Part shown: piece after piece, positions 7,952 through 16,224 of the stretch
Numbering within the stretch: position 1 is the first letter of the stretch
Layout: each line of letters begins with the position of its first letter
Assembly: GCF_025244905.1 (NCBI RefSeq)
Contig: NZ_CP104285.1
Span: 558,001-622,000, forward strand
Source of the DNA: Enterobacter mori
GTDB lineage: Bacteria > Pseudomonadota > Gammaproteobacteria > Enterobacterales > Enterobacteriaceae
Length of the DNA: 64,000 nucleotides
Direction of reading: 5' to 3'
Program-made: the position numbers and the translations under genes
Notes under the pieces: generated by a model
The model's input: the letters and a program-made list of their open reading frames with translations, nothing else
The model's database searches: none
What the model was told of the DNA's origin: nothing

Positions 7952-9367
7952 ATGCACACCATCGAACAGATTTTTATCAACGGCGAATTTGTTACCCCGC
8001 ACGGCACCGAGTGGTTTGATTTGTACAACCCGGCGACGGCGCAGGTCATCGGCCAGGTTCGCCTGGCGGATGAGGTTGACGCAGAGCGCGCCATTGCGGC
8101 GGCGAAAGCGGCGTTTCCGGCGTGGTCGCAGACGTCAAAGCAGGAGCGCATCGCGGCGCTGAAACGCATGTATGCCGCCGTGGCCGCCCGCCAAGACGAT
8201 CTGCTGGAAGCGGTCATTGAAGAGTACGGCGCGCCCGCCTCGCGCTCGGCGTGGATGGCCAGCTATCCGGCAGAGGTGATTGCCCAGGCCATTGAGGCGC
8301 TGGAGGCGTTTGAGTTCAAGACAACCGCAGGTGCAGCGACGGTACAGATGACGCCGCTTGGGGTGGCCGGGCTGATTACGCCGTGGAACAGCGACGCGGG
8401 GTTTATCTGCGGCAAGCTGGCGGCCGCGCTGGCGGCGGGCTGTACGGCGGTCATCAAGCCGAGCGAAATGAGCGCCCTGCAAACGCAGATCGTGACCGAA
8501 GCGCTGCGCGATGCCGCGCTGCCGCCGGGCGTGTTTAACATCGTCACCGGACGCGGCGACACGGTGGGGGAGACCATTAGCCGCCATCCGGACGTGGCAA
8601 AAATCTCGTTTACCGGCTCCACGAATACCGGCAAGGCGATCCTGCGCAACGCTGCGGAGAGCTTTAAGCGCGTTACGCTGGAGTTAGGCGGTAAATCGCC
8701 GACGATCCTGTTGGATGATGTGGATCTGGCGCAGGCGATCCCGCTGGTGATTCAGGCCGGGTTTATGAACAGCGGGCAGGCGTGCGTGGCCGGAACGCGC
8801 ATTCTGGTGCCGCAGGCGCGTAAGGCGGAGATCGAAACCGCGCTGGCGCAGGCCGTGGCGGCGGTGAAATCCGGGGACCCGCGCAATAGCGTGACGGACG
8901 TCGGCCCGATGGTCAGCGAAAAGCAGTGGCTGCGGGTGCAGGGCTATATCCGTAAAGGACTCGACGAGGGGGCACACCTGCTGGCGGGTGGTGAAGGGCG
9001 ACCTGACGGGACGCGGGACGGCTGGTTTGTGCGTCCGACGCTGTTTGCCGACGTGAACAACCAGATGACCATTGCCCGCGACGAGATTTTCGGCCCGGTG
9101 CTGTGCGCGATCCCCTATCGTGACGAGGCGGAGGCTGTCGCTATTGCCAACGACACAGAATACGGACTGAGCGCGATGGTGCTGGGCGGCGATGTGGACC
9201 GCGCGCGACGCGTGGCGCAACAGATTGTTTCCGGTCGCGTGCTGGTGAACACGCTTGCCCATGAACCGAAAGCGCCATTCGGCGGGTTTAAGCACTCCGG
9301 CGTGGGGCGCGAGATGGGCGAGTGGGGGATCCGGGCGTTTATGGAGCCGAGGTCGATTCTGGGGTAA
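7952..9367 (+). CDS. NAD(P)-dependent aldehyde dehydrogenase
   Basis: A 471-residue aldehyde dehydrogenase. Conserved catalytic residues are N146 (TPWNSDAG), E245 (LELGGKSP) and nucleophile C278 (NSGQACVAGTR); the cofactor loop is FTGSTNTGK. The ATG at 7952 follows a GGAGGG ribosome binding site and gives the family length; in-frame codons further upstream run into the divergent LysR gene. Closest in style to broad-range ALDHs that oxidise aliphatic or aromatic aldehydes; the substrate cannot be assigned. Control by the adjacent LysR protein is likely. Confidence 0.93.
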   Translation: MHTIEQIFINGEFVTPHGTEWFDLYNPATAQVIGQVRLADEVDAERAIAAAKAAFPAWSQTSKQERIAALKRMYAAVAARQDDLLEAVIEEYGAPASRSAWMASYPAEVIAQAIEALEAFEFKTTAGAATVQMTPLGVAGLITPWNSDAGFICGKLAAALAAGCTAVIKPSEMSALQTQIVTEALRDAALPPGVFNIVTGRGDTVGETISRHPDVAKISFTGSTNTGKAILRNAAESFKRVTLELGGKSPTILLDDVDLAQAIPLVIQAGFMNSGQACVAGTRILVPQARKAEIETALAQAVAAVKSGDPRNSVTDVGPMVSEKQWLRVQGYIRKGLDEGAHLLAGGEGRPDGTRDGWFVRPTLFADVNNQMTIARDEIFGPVLCAIPYRDEAEAVAIANDTEYGLSAMVLGGDVDRARRVAQQIVSGRVLVNTLAHEPKAPFGGFKHSGVGREMGEWGIRAFMEPRSILG

Positions 9368-9371
9368 ACCC

Positions 9372-9440
9372 TGCCCGGTGGCGCTACGCTTACCGGGCCT
9401 ACATGAGCCCGTAGGCCGGATAAGCGCAGCGCCATCCGGC
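9372..9440. repeat. Paired REP elements (BIME)
   Basis: Two REP palindromes in inverted orientation (GCCCGGTGGCGCTACGC and AAGCGCAGCGCCATCCGGC) follow the aldehyde dehydrogenase. Confidence 0.85.
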
Positions 9441-9519
9441 ACAATACTTCGCTCCTTACCGAAGCATTGTGTTTTCCCATCCAGCATTCTCTCCTCACCC
9501 TCACAACGGAGAGACACCC

Positions 9520-9843
9520 ATGATTGCAGTCCTTTTTGAAGCCAAAGCGGAGCCTCATCATCAGGCGCGCTACCTGCAGCTTGCCGCCGAACTCAAGCCT
9601 TTGCTGGCGGACATCGACGGCTTTATTGATATCGAACGTTTTCAGAGCCTGACCACCGACGGCAAAATCCTGTCCCTTTCCTGGTGGCGGGATGAAGAGG
9701 CCATCCTCCGCTGGAAGCAGAACGTATTTCACCAGGCGGCGCAGGCCGAAGGGCAGGCGTCGATTTTTTCTTTCTACCGTATTCGGGTAGCGCAGGTCCT
9801 GCGGGAATATACCTCTGAAACCGGAGGGCATGCCGATGTATGA
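9520..9843 (+). CDS. Antibiotic biosynthesis monooxygenase (ABM) family protein
   Basis: A 107-residue ferredoxin-like dimeric alpha-beta-barrel protein. It starts MIAVLFEAKAEPHHQARYLQLA and carries the family signatures DIDGFIDIERFQS and LSWWRDEEAILRWK. ABM-family proteins act as cofactor-independent monooxygenases or haem-degrading enzymes; many remain uncharacterised. The ATG at 9520 is preceded by GGAGAG, giving a better start than the in-frame ATG at 9469. A very short coupled ORF and an ArsR-like regulator follow directly and may form one transcript. Confidence 0.88.
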   Translation: MIAVLFEAKAEPHHQARYLQLAAELKPLLADIDGFIDIERFQSLTTDGKILSLSWWRDEEAILRWKQNVFHQAAQAEGQASIFSFYRIRVAQVLREYTSETGGHADV

Positions 9844-9940
9844 CGTTCACCCCATTCTGCTGACGGATGATGATAAGCTGGCCGCTGAGATCACTGAACC
9901 CTGGGCGACGAATGCTAAAGACGAGCTTACCCCCCGATAA
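9836..9940 (+). CDS. Possible 34-residue small ORF overlapping the ABM gene end
   Basis: An ATG at 9836 overlaps the stop of the monooxygenase gene and sits 7 bp after a strong GGAGGG motif (9823-9828). It opens a 34-codon frame starting MYDVHPILLTDDDKLAAEIT and ending in TAA at 9938-9940. An alternative in-frame ATG at 9830 is too close to the motif. The frame overlaps the start of the ArsR-like gene, so it could couple translation of the two genes. It resembles nothing I recognise. It may be a real small protein, a leader or a decayed gene start. Confidence 0.35.
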   Translation: MYDVHPILLTDDDKLAAEITEPWATNAKDELTPR

Positions 9941-10607
9941 CAACGCGGCGCTGGAGCTGGCCATTGCCGCGGTGGCGGCTGCAATGGCCGATCCGTCGCG
10001 CGTGAAGATGCTCTGTGCGCTAATGGACGGGCGGGCGTGGACGGCCACCGAACTGAGCGCGGCGGCAGATGTCGCGCCGTCGACCGCCAGCGGGCATCTT
10101 GCCCGGCTGGTTGAAGGGCAGCTGATTACCTGCCTGTCGCAAGGGCGGCATCGCTATTATCGCCTGGCCGGGCACGACGTGGCGGCGCTGGTGGAGCAGA
10201 TGATGGGGCTTTCCTGGAGCCGCATTACCCCGCCGGAAACTACCGCGCCGAAAGCCATGCGGGAAGCCCGGACCTGCTACGACCATCTTGCCGGTACGGT
10301 GGCAGTACAAATCTATGATTTCATGCAGGCGGAAGGCTGGCTGGAGGCTGACGGTTCAGCGTTGACCCTGCATGGCCGGGAGCAGTTCCTGACGCTCGGC
10401 ATGTCGTTAAGCGCGCATCCGCGTCGGAAGGCCTGCTGCGCCTGTCTGGACTGGAGCGAGCGGCGGTTTCACCTTGGAGGCGAAGCCGGCGCGGCGCTGC
10501 TCGCCCATCTGGAGCGTGAAGGCTGGTTCCAGCGGGTGGCGGGGTATCGGGAGGTGGTGGTGACGGCTGCAGGAAAGGCTGCTGTTAAGAGGCTTTTTAG
10601 CTACTAA
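9912..10607 (+). CDS. ArsR/SmtB-type winged-helix regulator with C-terminal extension
   Basis: A 231-residue protein whose residues ~20-95 form an ArsR-type helix-turn-helix (ELSAAADVAPSTASGHLARLVEGQLI, then the RYYRL wing). The long C-terminal part has the family motif TCYDHLAG (121-128), a cysteine cluster C175-C176-x-C178 and a final winged segment. No classical metal-binding ELCVC motif is seen in the recognition helix. The cysteines could sense metal, thiol or oxidant. Start 9912 is chosen because it places the HTH at the usual distance; 9867 is also possible. It lies just after the ABM monooxygenase, which it may regulate. Confidence 0.85.
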   Translation: MLKTSLPPDNNAALELAIAAVAAAMADPSRVKMLCALMDGRAWTATELSAAADVAPSTASGHLARLVEGQLITCLSQGRHRYYRLAGHDVAALVEQMMGLSWSRITPPETTAPKAMREARTCYDHLAGTVAVQIYDFMQAEGWLEADGSALTLHGREQFLTLGMSLSAHPRRKACCACLDWSERRFHLGGEAGAALLAHLEREGWFQRVAGYREVVVTAAGKAAVKRLFSY

Positions 10608-10610
10608 AAA

Positions 10611-10641
10611 CGCCCGGTGGCGCTGCGCTTACCGGGCCTAC
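10611..10641. repeat. REP element (single)
   Basis: One REP palindrome (GCCCGGTGGCGCTGCGCTTACCGGGC as two arms) directly after the ArsR-like gene. Confidence 0.8.
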
Positions 10642-10756
10642 GTGTATATCGCCTCCAGTAACATCGCTTTCGCAATTCCTGCGCTTTTACCTCTCGTTTC
10701 TTGATACTTACCCTGATAACTATTATCTTGGCCGCGTGTGACGAGAGGTTCCCCCC

Positions 10757-11227
10757 ATGAGTGAAGAAGAACTGTTCTGCCGCAGGCCGATGGGCATGCG
10801 GATGGCAATGATCGTGCGCCAGTGGCGTGCGGTGATCGACGATGCCATTCTCGATACCGGGTTAACCCAGTCGAGCTGGACGGTGATGATGCAGCTTCAT
10901 CAGCTCGGGGATAACGTCTCGATGAGTGAGCTGGCGGAGGTGCAGGGTATTGAACTGCCGCCGCTGATGCGCACGCTTACACAGCTGGAAAAGCAGGGTT
11001 ACCTGCTGCGCACCGTATCACCTTATGACAAGCGCATCCGGCTTCTGACGCTGACGCCTGAGGGGAAAGCCATATTAAAAAGGCTCACTCAGGTGATTGA
11101 GACATATCAGGCGCGCGTATCGCAAAACATCGCGCCGGAACATATCGACATTTTCAGCGCCACCCTGAATCAAATCGCCTGCAATTTGCGGTCAATCCGC
11201 GAAGAAGATAACAAGACCGAAAAATAA
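10757..11227 (+). CDS. MarR-family transcriptional regulator
   Basis: A 156-residue MarR-type repressor. The winged helix lies at about residues 55-110 (VSMSELAEVQGIELPPLMRTLTQLEKQGYLLRTV, then wing DKRIRLLTLT). It is the first gene of an apparent operon: its TAA overlaps the ATG of the HlyD-family gene (TAATG), which in turn overlaps the DUF2955 gene. Similar MarR-first efflux operons (for example emrRAB and slyA/ydhIJK in E. coli) are repressed by the MarR protein and induced by phenolic or lipophilic compounds, so the same logic is inferred here. Confidence 0.92.
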   Translation: MSEEELFCRRPMGMRMAMIVRQWRAVIDDAILDTGLTQSSWTVMMQLHQLGDNVSMSELAEVQGIELPPLMRTLTQLEKQGYLLRTVSPYDKRIRLLTLTPEGKAILKRLTQVIETYQARVSQNIAPEHIDIFSATLNQIACNLRSIREEDNKTEK

Positions 11228-12291
11228 TGACTCCTGAACAAAAGTTTGCCCGCTGGGTAAGGGTGAGTATTGCCTCTTTCCTGCTGATGTTTGTCTACTT
11301 TATCGTCGCGGATATCTGGATCCCGCTGACGCCGGACTCCACCGTGATGCGCGTGGTGACGCCGGTTTCTCCGCGCGTCTCAGGCTACGTGGCGGCGGTA
11401 CATGTCCATAACAACAGCCAGGTGAAGAGAGGCGATCTGCTGTTTGAGCTCGACGACACGCCGTTTCGCAATAAAGTGGAAGCGGCGCAAATCGCGCTTG
11501 AGCAGGCACGCCTTTCTAACGAACAGCTGGATGCGCAGATCGCCGCCGCGCAGGCCAGCCTGAAAACCGCCGTGCTGACCGCGCGTAACGACAAAGTGAC
11601 CTTTGATCGCTACCAGAAGCTGAGCACCCTGCAGAACGTTTCACAGGCGGATCTGGATAAGGTCCGCACCACATGGCAGAGCAGCGAGCAGTCCGTCAGT
11701 TCCATTCAGGCCAACATCCATAACCTGCGTATTCAGCGCGGCGAGCGGGACGAGCACCGCAACGTGACGCTGCAAAAATACCGCAACGCGCTGGATGACG
11801 CGGAGCTGAACCTCGGCTGGACGAAAGTTTACGCAGAAGCGGACGGCACGGTGAGTAACTTACAGTTAAGCCCAGGCTTTTACGCTTCGTCCGGCTCAGC
11901 CGCGCTGGCGCTGGTGAACAACCAGACCGATATCGTCGCCGATTTCCGCGAGAAGAGCCTGCGTCATACCCATCAGGGCACCGACGCCGCCGTGGTGTTT
12001 GACGCCTTCCCGGGACAGGTGTTCCGCGCCCATGTGACCAGCAGCGACGCGGGGATACTGGCAGGTCAGGAGGCCGTGAACGGCCAGCTCTCCGAGCCGG
12101 AAACCTCCAACCGCTGGGTGCGCGACGCCCAACGCATGCGCATTCACATCGCGCTGGACGAGGCGCTGCCGAAGCATCTACCGACCGGCGCACGCGCTAC
12201 CGTGCAGCTCTACAACAGCGAGGGGCCGTTTGCGCGCTTCTTCTCCGGGATGCAGATCCACCTGGTGAGCCTGCTTCACTATGTCTATTAG
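11227..12291 (+). CDS. HlyD/EmrA-family membrane fusion protein
   Basis: A 354-residue periplasmic adaptor. One N-terminal membrane anchor (about residues 13-32, ASFLLMFVYFIVADIWI) is followed by a split lipoyl/biotinyl domain (RVSGYVAAVHVHNNSQVKRGDLLFELD), a coiled-coil hairpin rich in A, Q and E (about 80-185) and a beta-barrel region (TVSNLQLSPG). It would link the inner-membrane DUF2955 partner encoded next to an outer-membrane channel of the TolC type. No ABC ATPase or MFS gene is in the operon, so this is not a type I secretion or EmrB system. Confidence 0.92.
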   Translation: MTPEQKFARWVRVSIASFLLMFVYFIVADIWIPLTPDSTVMRVVTPVSPRVSGYVAAVHVHNNSQVKRGDLLFELDDTPFRNKVEAAQIALEQARLSNEQLDAQIAAAQASLKTAVLTARNDKVTFDRYQKLSTLQNVSQADLDKVRTTWQSSEQSVSSIQANIHNLRIQRGERDEHRNVTLQKYRNALDDAELNLGWTKVYAEADGTVSNLQLSPGFYASSGSAALALVNNQTDIVADFREKSLRHTHQGTDAAVVFDAFPGQVFRAHVTSSDAGILAGQEAVNGQLSEPETSNRWVRDAQRMRIHIALDEALPKHLPTGARATVQLYNSEGPFARFFSGMQIHLVSLLHYVY

Positions 12292-13357
12292 CACCCTGGC
12301 GCGGGTGTTTACCCCGCACGGCAACATCGTCTACACGGCAAACGACTTTCGCCAGACCCTGCGTATCGTCTTTGCCGGGATGATTGCGCTCAGTATCTCC
12401 AGCTTCTACAACACCAGCTACGGCGTCTTTTTCGTGGTCTACCCGATCATGCTGCTGTCGCTGGTGCCGGTATTTAACCGCCACGTGGCGAAGCAGTTTA
12501 TCTTCAGCGCCGCGTTAAACTGCGTTGAAATGGTCTTCATCATCGGCTATTTGTCGCAATGGCCGGTGATCATGACGCTGGTGGTGTTTGCCCTGTACGT
12601 CATGCGTTTTCGCTTTATGAGCAAGGGGCCGCTGTTCCTGTTCGGCTCAATGGGCGTGGTGTGTCAGAGCGTGATGCTCAACTTTATGAGCTACCCCACG
12701 ACCAACTGGCACACGCTGCTGTTTTCTAACATCGAAGCGAGTGTGATGGCGGTGTGCCTGAGCGCGCTGATGAACTACCTCCTGCCGGATGTGGAGCCCC
12801 GCAAGCCGCCGCCGCTGATTGAGAAAGACGGCGCCCGCGTGCGCCACGAATCGCTGCTCTCCGGCACCGTCGCGACGCTGATTTTCGTGGTGTTCCAGAT
12901 TAGCGACTTAAGCGATTCGCTTTCGGCGCTGATGGCGGGAATTTTGATTCTGTTCCCCATGCACTACCGCGGTTCGGTGATGAGCTCTATCTGGCGCGTG
13001 GTCGGTGTGGTGCTGGGCTGTCTCTACATTCTGGTGGTGCAGCTGATCCTCTACGATCACAGCAGCCATATGCTATTGATGATGCCCCTGATCGGCCTTG
13101 GGCTGGCGTTTGGCGCGCGCCTGCACGTGATGGAGAAGGTGGGCGCGGGGGTGGGGTTTTCCAGCATCACGACCATCGGCATTATGTTCGGGCAGAACAT
13201 GCATCCGGACACTGACCTGGTGTTCAGCGATCTGTACCGCATCACCTCCGTCACCTTTTCGCTGGTCGCAACGCTGACGATGGTCTTCCTGGTGCACCTG
13301 ATCCTCAACCGCTTCGAGGCGACGCGCTACGTCATCGCGCCGCCCAAAGCGGATTAA
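12281..13357 (+). CDS. DUF2955 / fusaric-acid-resistance-like inner-membrane protein
   Basis: A 358-residue membrane protein, mostly hydrophobic, with two blocks of about five transmembrane segments separated by a charged linker (about residues 165-195, [14 protein letters not shown]). This two-half architecture resembles aromatic acid exporters of the AaeB/FUSC kind and matches DUF2955. Its start overlaps the end of the HlyD-family gene by 11 bp, indicating translational coupling. Together with that adaptor it probably forms a proton-driven export pump for aromatic or acidic compounds. The substrate is unknown. Confidence 0.85.
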   Translation: MSISTLARVFTPHGNIVYTANDFRQTLRIVFAGMIALSISSFYNTSYGVFFVVYPIMLLSLVPVFNRHVAKQFIFSAALNCVEMVFIIGYLSQWPVIMTLVVFALYVMRFRFMSKGPLFLFGSMGVVCQSVMLNFMSYPTTNWHTLLFSNIEASVMAVCLSALMNYLLPDVEPRKPPPLIEKDGARVRHESLLSGTVATLIFVVFQISDLSDSLSALMAGILILFPMHYRGSVMSSIWRVVGVVLGCLYILVVQLILYDHSSHMLLMMPLIGLGLAFGARLHVMEKVGAGVGFSSITTIGIMFGQNMHPDTDLVFSDLYRITSVTFSLVATLTMVFLVHLILNRFEATRYVIAPPKAD

Positions 13358-14625
13358 TGCCCCAGCACGGCGGGCAGTTGCGAGAGTAAGAACAGGATCA
13401 GGCCAATCGTCCCGCCTACCAGCGTACCGTTGACGCGGATAAACTGCAGATCTTTACCGATGTTAAGCTCAATCTGGCGTGACATGTCTTTGGCGTCCCA
13501 GCTTTTGACCGTGTCGCTGATGTGGCGCGTCAGGAACGCGGCGAAATCCGGCGCCAGGCGGTGCGCGGCCTGCTCCAGATGCTCGTTCAGCGACGCCCGC
13601 AGGCTGGCGTCATTAGACAGCGTTTCGCCAAACCACAGCCCGGCGTTGGCGATGCGCTGCTTCACGCGCGAATCTTCACTTTGCATATCCGCTTTCAGCC
13701 ACTGGCGCAGGTCGGCCCACATCTCCCCCAGATAGCGGTTAAACGCCTCGTCGTTTTTCAGGTAGTGCTTGATGTTGTCGGCTTTCGCCGCCATCTCCGG
13801 ATCGTTTTTCAGGTTGTCGATAAGCTTGATCGTGGCGCGGTCAAACGCCTGGCGGATCTGGTGCGTACGGTCGTGGCTGATATCGTCCAGCAGCGTATTC
13901 ACCGCGTTCGACACCATCTCCGCGCTTTGGTCGCCCAGCCACTCGGTGGGCAGCACCATCGCTTTGCGCGGATGTTCGGTCTTCAGCCAGTGGACTATCT
14001 GGTCAGAGATAAACTCTCGCGTGCTCTCCCGCTGAATCAGGGTAATCAGACGGTTGATGATGGCGTCCAGCAGCACCTGGTGGCGGTTGTTTTTGGTCAT
14101 GCTCTCCAGCATCACGGCGCTGGTTTCGGTGAGATCGACCTTGTCGATGGCCTTATGCACCGCCCGTTTGAGCAGACGCTGAATGCGCCCGTCGTCGGTG
14201 AGTTCCAGAAAACCGCTCATCACCTGCATTAAGTGCAGCCCGACGCGCTGGGCGTTGTCGGGCTTGCTGAACCAGTCGCCGATCATCTGGGCAGGTTCAT
14301 AGCGGCGAATCAACGCGACCAGCGATTGCGTGTCGAGAAACTTCTCCTGGACGAACTGGCCGAGATTGTCGCCGATTCGGTCTTTATTACGCGGGATAAT
14401 CGCCGTATGGCGCGAGATAAACGGAATGGGCACCCGGCGGAACAGTGCAACCACGGCAAACCAGTCTGCCAGCGCGCCGACCATCGCCGCCTCGGCAATG
14501 GCCTTCACGCCGCGCACCCAGAAGGTCTGCGGCAGGAACAGGGTGGTGATAAACGCTGCGGCGGCAATCAGCAGCAGCGACAGCGCGAGAAGCTTGGCGC
14601 GTTTGAGTTCGGCTATTTTTTCCAT
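13354..14625 (-). CDS. yjiN: DUF445 membrane protein YjiN
   Basis: A 423-residue protein nearly colinear with E. coli YjiN (426 residues), starting [21 protein letters not shown]. Two N-terminal membrane segments (about residues 12-32 and 38-60, including [19 protein letters not shown]) are followed by a long helical cytoplasmic or periplasmic domain and a final membrane segment ([18 protein letters not shown]). DUF445 function is unknown. It converges with the DUF2955 gene, overlapping by 4 bp. Confidence 0.95.
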   Translation of the reverse strand: MEKIAELKRAKLLALSLLLIAAAAFITTLFLPQTFWVRGVKAIAEAAMVGALADWFAVVALFRRVPIPFISRHTAIIPRNKDRIGDNLGQFVQEKFLDTQSLVALIRRYEPAQMIGDWFSKPDNAQRVGLHLMQVMSGFLELTDDGRIQRLLKRAVHKAIDKVDLTETSAVMLESMTKNNRHQVLLDAIINRLITLIQRESTREFISDQIVHWLKTEHPRKAMVLPTEWLGDQSAEMVSNAVNTLLDDISHDRTHQIRQAFDRATIKLIDNLKNDPEMAAKADNIKHYLKNDEAFNRYLGEMWADLRQWLKADMQSEDSRVKQRIANAGLWFGETLSNDASLRASLNEHLEQAAHRLAPDFAAFLTRHISDTVKSWDAKDMSRQIELNIGKDLQFIRVNGTLVGGTIGLILFLLSQLPAVLGH

Positions 14626-14628
14626 GGG

Positions 14629-15282
14629 TTAAGGATAGAGGGAAGCGGGGGGAAAGTGCAAAAACCGCCACAACACCCACCCGCCAAACCCCATCAGCAC
14701 CACACCCGCCGTGCGCTCAATCCACCACAGCGAACGGCTGAGCTTCTGTTGTATCGCCGACAGCCCCATCAGCGACACCAGCGCCAGATCCCACGCCAGC
14801 ACCACCATCACCATCCAGATGCCGCACGTCGCCTGCTGAAGCAGCGTCACGTCCGGCCCCAGTAGCGCCGTCATCAGCGCTAGATAGAACAGCGCATTCT
14901 TCGGGTTTAACAGCGCCGAACCGAGCCCCAGCAGGATCTGCTTACGCAGCGAAGGAAAGCGCTGGTGAGTTTCATTCAGCGCCAGCGACTGAGGTCGACT
15001 GCGCACCAGATGCGAGCCAATCCACAGCAGGTACAGCGCGCCGCAAAGCTCTATCAGAGTAAACAGCCAGGCAAACTGGCGCAGCGCGCTCCAGCCGATA
15101 ATGACCAGTAAGATATAAAGCCCATTACCCGCGGCGATGCCGACGCACAATCCAGCGCTGCCGCGAAGCCGGTAGCGCGCGGCGTAGCCCACCAGCAGGA
15201 AGAAGTCCGGACCCGGGCTTAACAGGGCAACAAAATGCGCCAGCGCCAGGGCGAGAAAAGCGGAAGGGAAGAACAGTTCCAT
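14629..15282 (-). CDS. LysE/RhtB-family amino-acid exporter
   Basis: A 217-residue, six-helix exporter of the LysE/RhtB family. The conserved N-terminal SPGPDF motif appears as ALLSPGPDFFLLVGYAAR, and GSALLNPKNALFYLAL is the second signature. The ATG at 15282 is preferred over 15300 because GAGG lies 5 bp upstream and it gives the usual MELFF opening. It is followed 3 bp later by yjiN. An AraC regulator lies upstream on the same strand. Substrate is probably an amino acid, but is not predictable. Confidence 0.92.
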   Translation of the reverse strand: MELFFPSAFLALALAHFVALLSPGPDFFLLVGYAARYRLRGSAGLCVGIAAGNGLYILLVIIGWSALRQFAWLFTLIELCGALYLLWIGSHLVRSRPQSLALNETHQRFPSLRKQILLGLGSALLNPKNALFYLALMTALLGPDVTLLQQATCGIWMVMVVLAWDLALVSLMGLSAIQQKLSRSLWWIERTAGVVLMGFGGWVLWRFLHFPPASLYP

Positions 15283-15329
15283 AGCAACCTCAGTTAACAA
15301 TCTGAGGTCAGACTACGGTGATGAAAAAT

Positions 15330-16073
15330 CTATTTATTGTCTGATATTGATCGGCCCGTCGCGTACTGGCGCGGCGTGGCGGCGGTATAGCTCACGAAGG
15401 TTTTATGAAAATGGCTCTGGTCGGCAAAGCCGCTCTGGTAGCTGACGTCGGCAATGCCATCCCCGGCACGCAGCCGCGCCTTGGCGTATTCCACGCGGGA
15501 GATGTTGAGGAAGCTGCCCGGCGTCAGGCCGGTGTCCTGCCTAAAGGTGCGGATCAGCGTCTCCTTGCGCAGCGAGAATCGTTGGGCAAGTTCGTCAAGC
15601 GAAGGCGGTGCGGCCAGGTCGGCAAGAAACGCCTGCCGCACGTGCTGACTGGTTGAGCGAAGCGCCTCTGCGTTTTCCACGCTGCGGGGAAGGGCTGACA
15701 GCAGCCTGTTCACGGACGCAGGGGACAGGCTGTTAACCACCTCCAGGTAATGCGCAAAGAGGGCTGGGTGACGAATGACCTGGAGCGCCAGAGGATGCTG
15801 GGTGTCGATATAGAGCATATGGTAGCTGCGCGGCTGTCCGGCGACGGGGTTGCAGCTGTGCGGCGCAGAGGCCGGGATCACAATGAGGTCCCCTGGGTTA
15901 AGGATGTATTCTCTGTCATGACACAGGCAGCAGGTCTGGCCCTCCACAATCGCGCCGATGGAAAGCTGAGGGTGACTATGGCGTTTATACGCCTGCGTAC
16001 TCTGCCACGTGCTGCGCAGCTCAAGGCCTGAGGCGCGGTGAAAAGTCTGACGGACGTGTCGGGTATCGGTCAT
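15330..16073 (-). CDS. AraC-family transcriptional regulator
   Basis: A 247-residue AraC regulator with an N-terminal cupin-like sensor (residues ~15-110, including HPQLSIGAIVEG and LVIPASAPHSCNPV) and a C-terminal double helix-turn-helix (residues ~150-240; LDELAQRFSLRKETLIRTFRQDTGLTPG, ending DQSHFHKTFVSYTAATPRQY). The start at 16073 has an AGAAGGAG ribosome binding site; an in-frame ATG at 16226 would add 51 unrelated residues. Downstream on the same strand is the LysE exporter, and such AraC/LysE pairs are common. A semialdehyde dehydrogenase is divergent. Confidence 0.92.
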   Translation of the reverse strand: MTDTRHVRQTFHRASGLELRSTWQSTQAYKRHSHPQLSIGAIVEGQTCCLCHDREYILNPGDLIVIPASAPHSCNPVAGQPRSYHMLYIDTQHPLALQVIRHPALFAHYLEVVNSLSPASVNRLLSALPRSVENAEALRSTSQHVRQAFLADLAAPPSLDELAQRFSLRKETLIRTFRQDTGLTPGSFLNISRVEYAKARLRAGDGIADVSYQSGFADQSHFHKTFVSYTAATPRQYATGRSISDNK

Positions 16074-16224
16074 GGGCGCTCCTTCTGAAGGTTTTTTATA
16101 CCACGTCAGCGACCCGTCTGGCAGTGCTTCATTAAGAACCTTCCGGATATACCCAACTTTACGTCCAGAGCCAGTCATGTTGACTACCCTTAATACCCTA
16201 AGCGGTAAAACAAGGAGATTCGAC

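Noticed and set aside
11227..13357. Type I secretion or EmrAB-type pump
   Set aside because: There is no ABC ATPase or MFS permease; the partner of the HlyD-type protein is a DUF2955 membrane protein.
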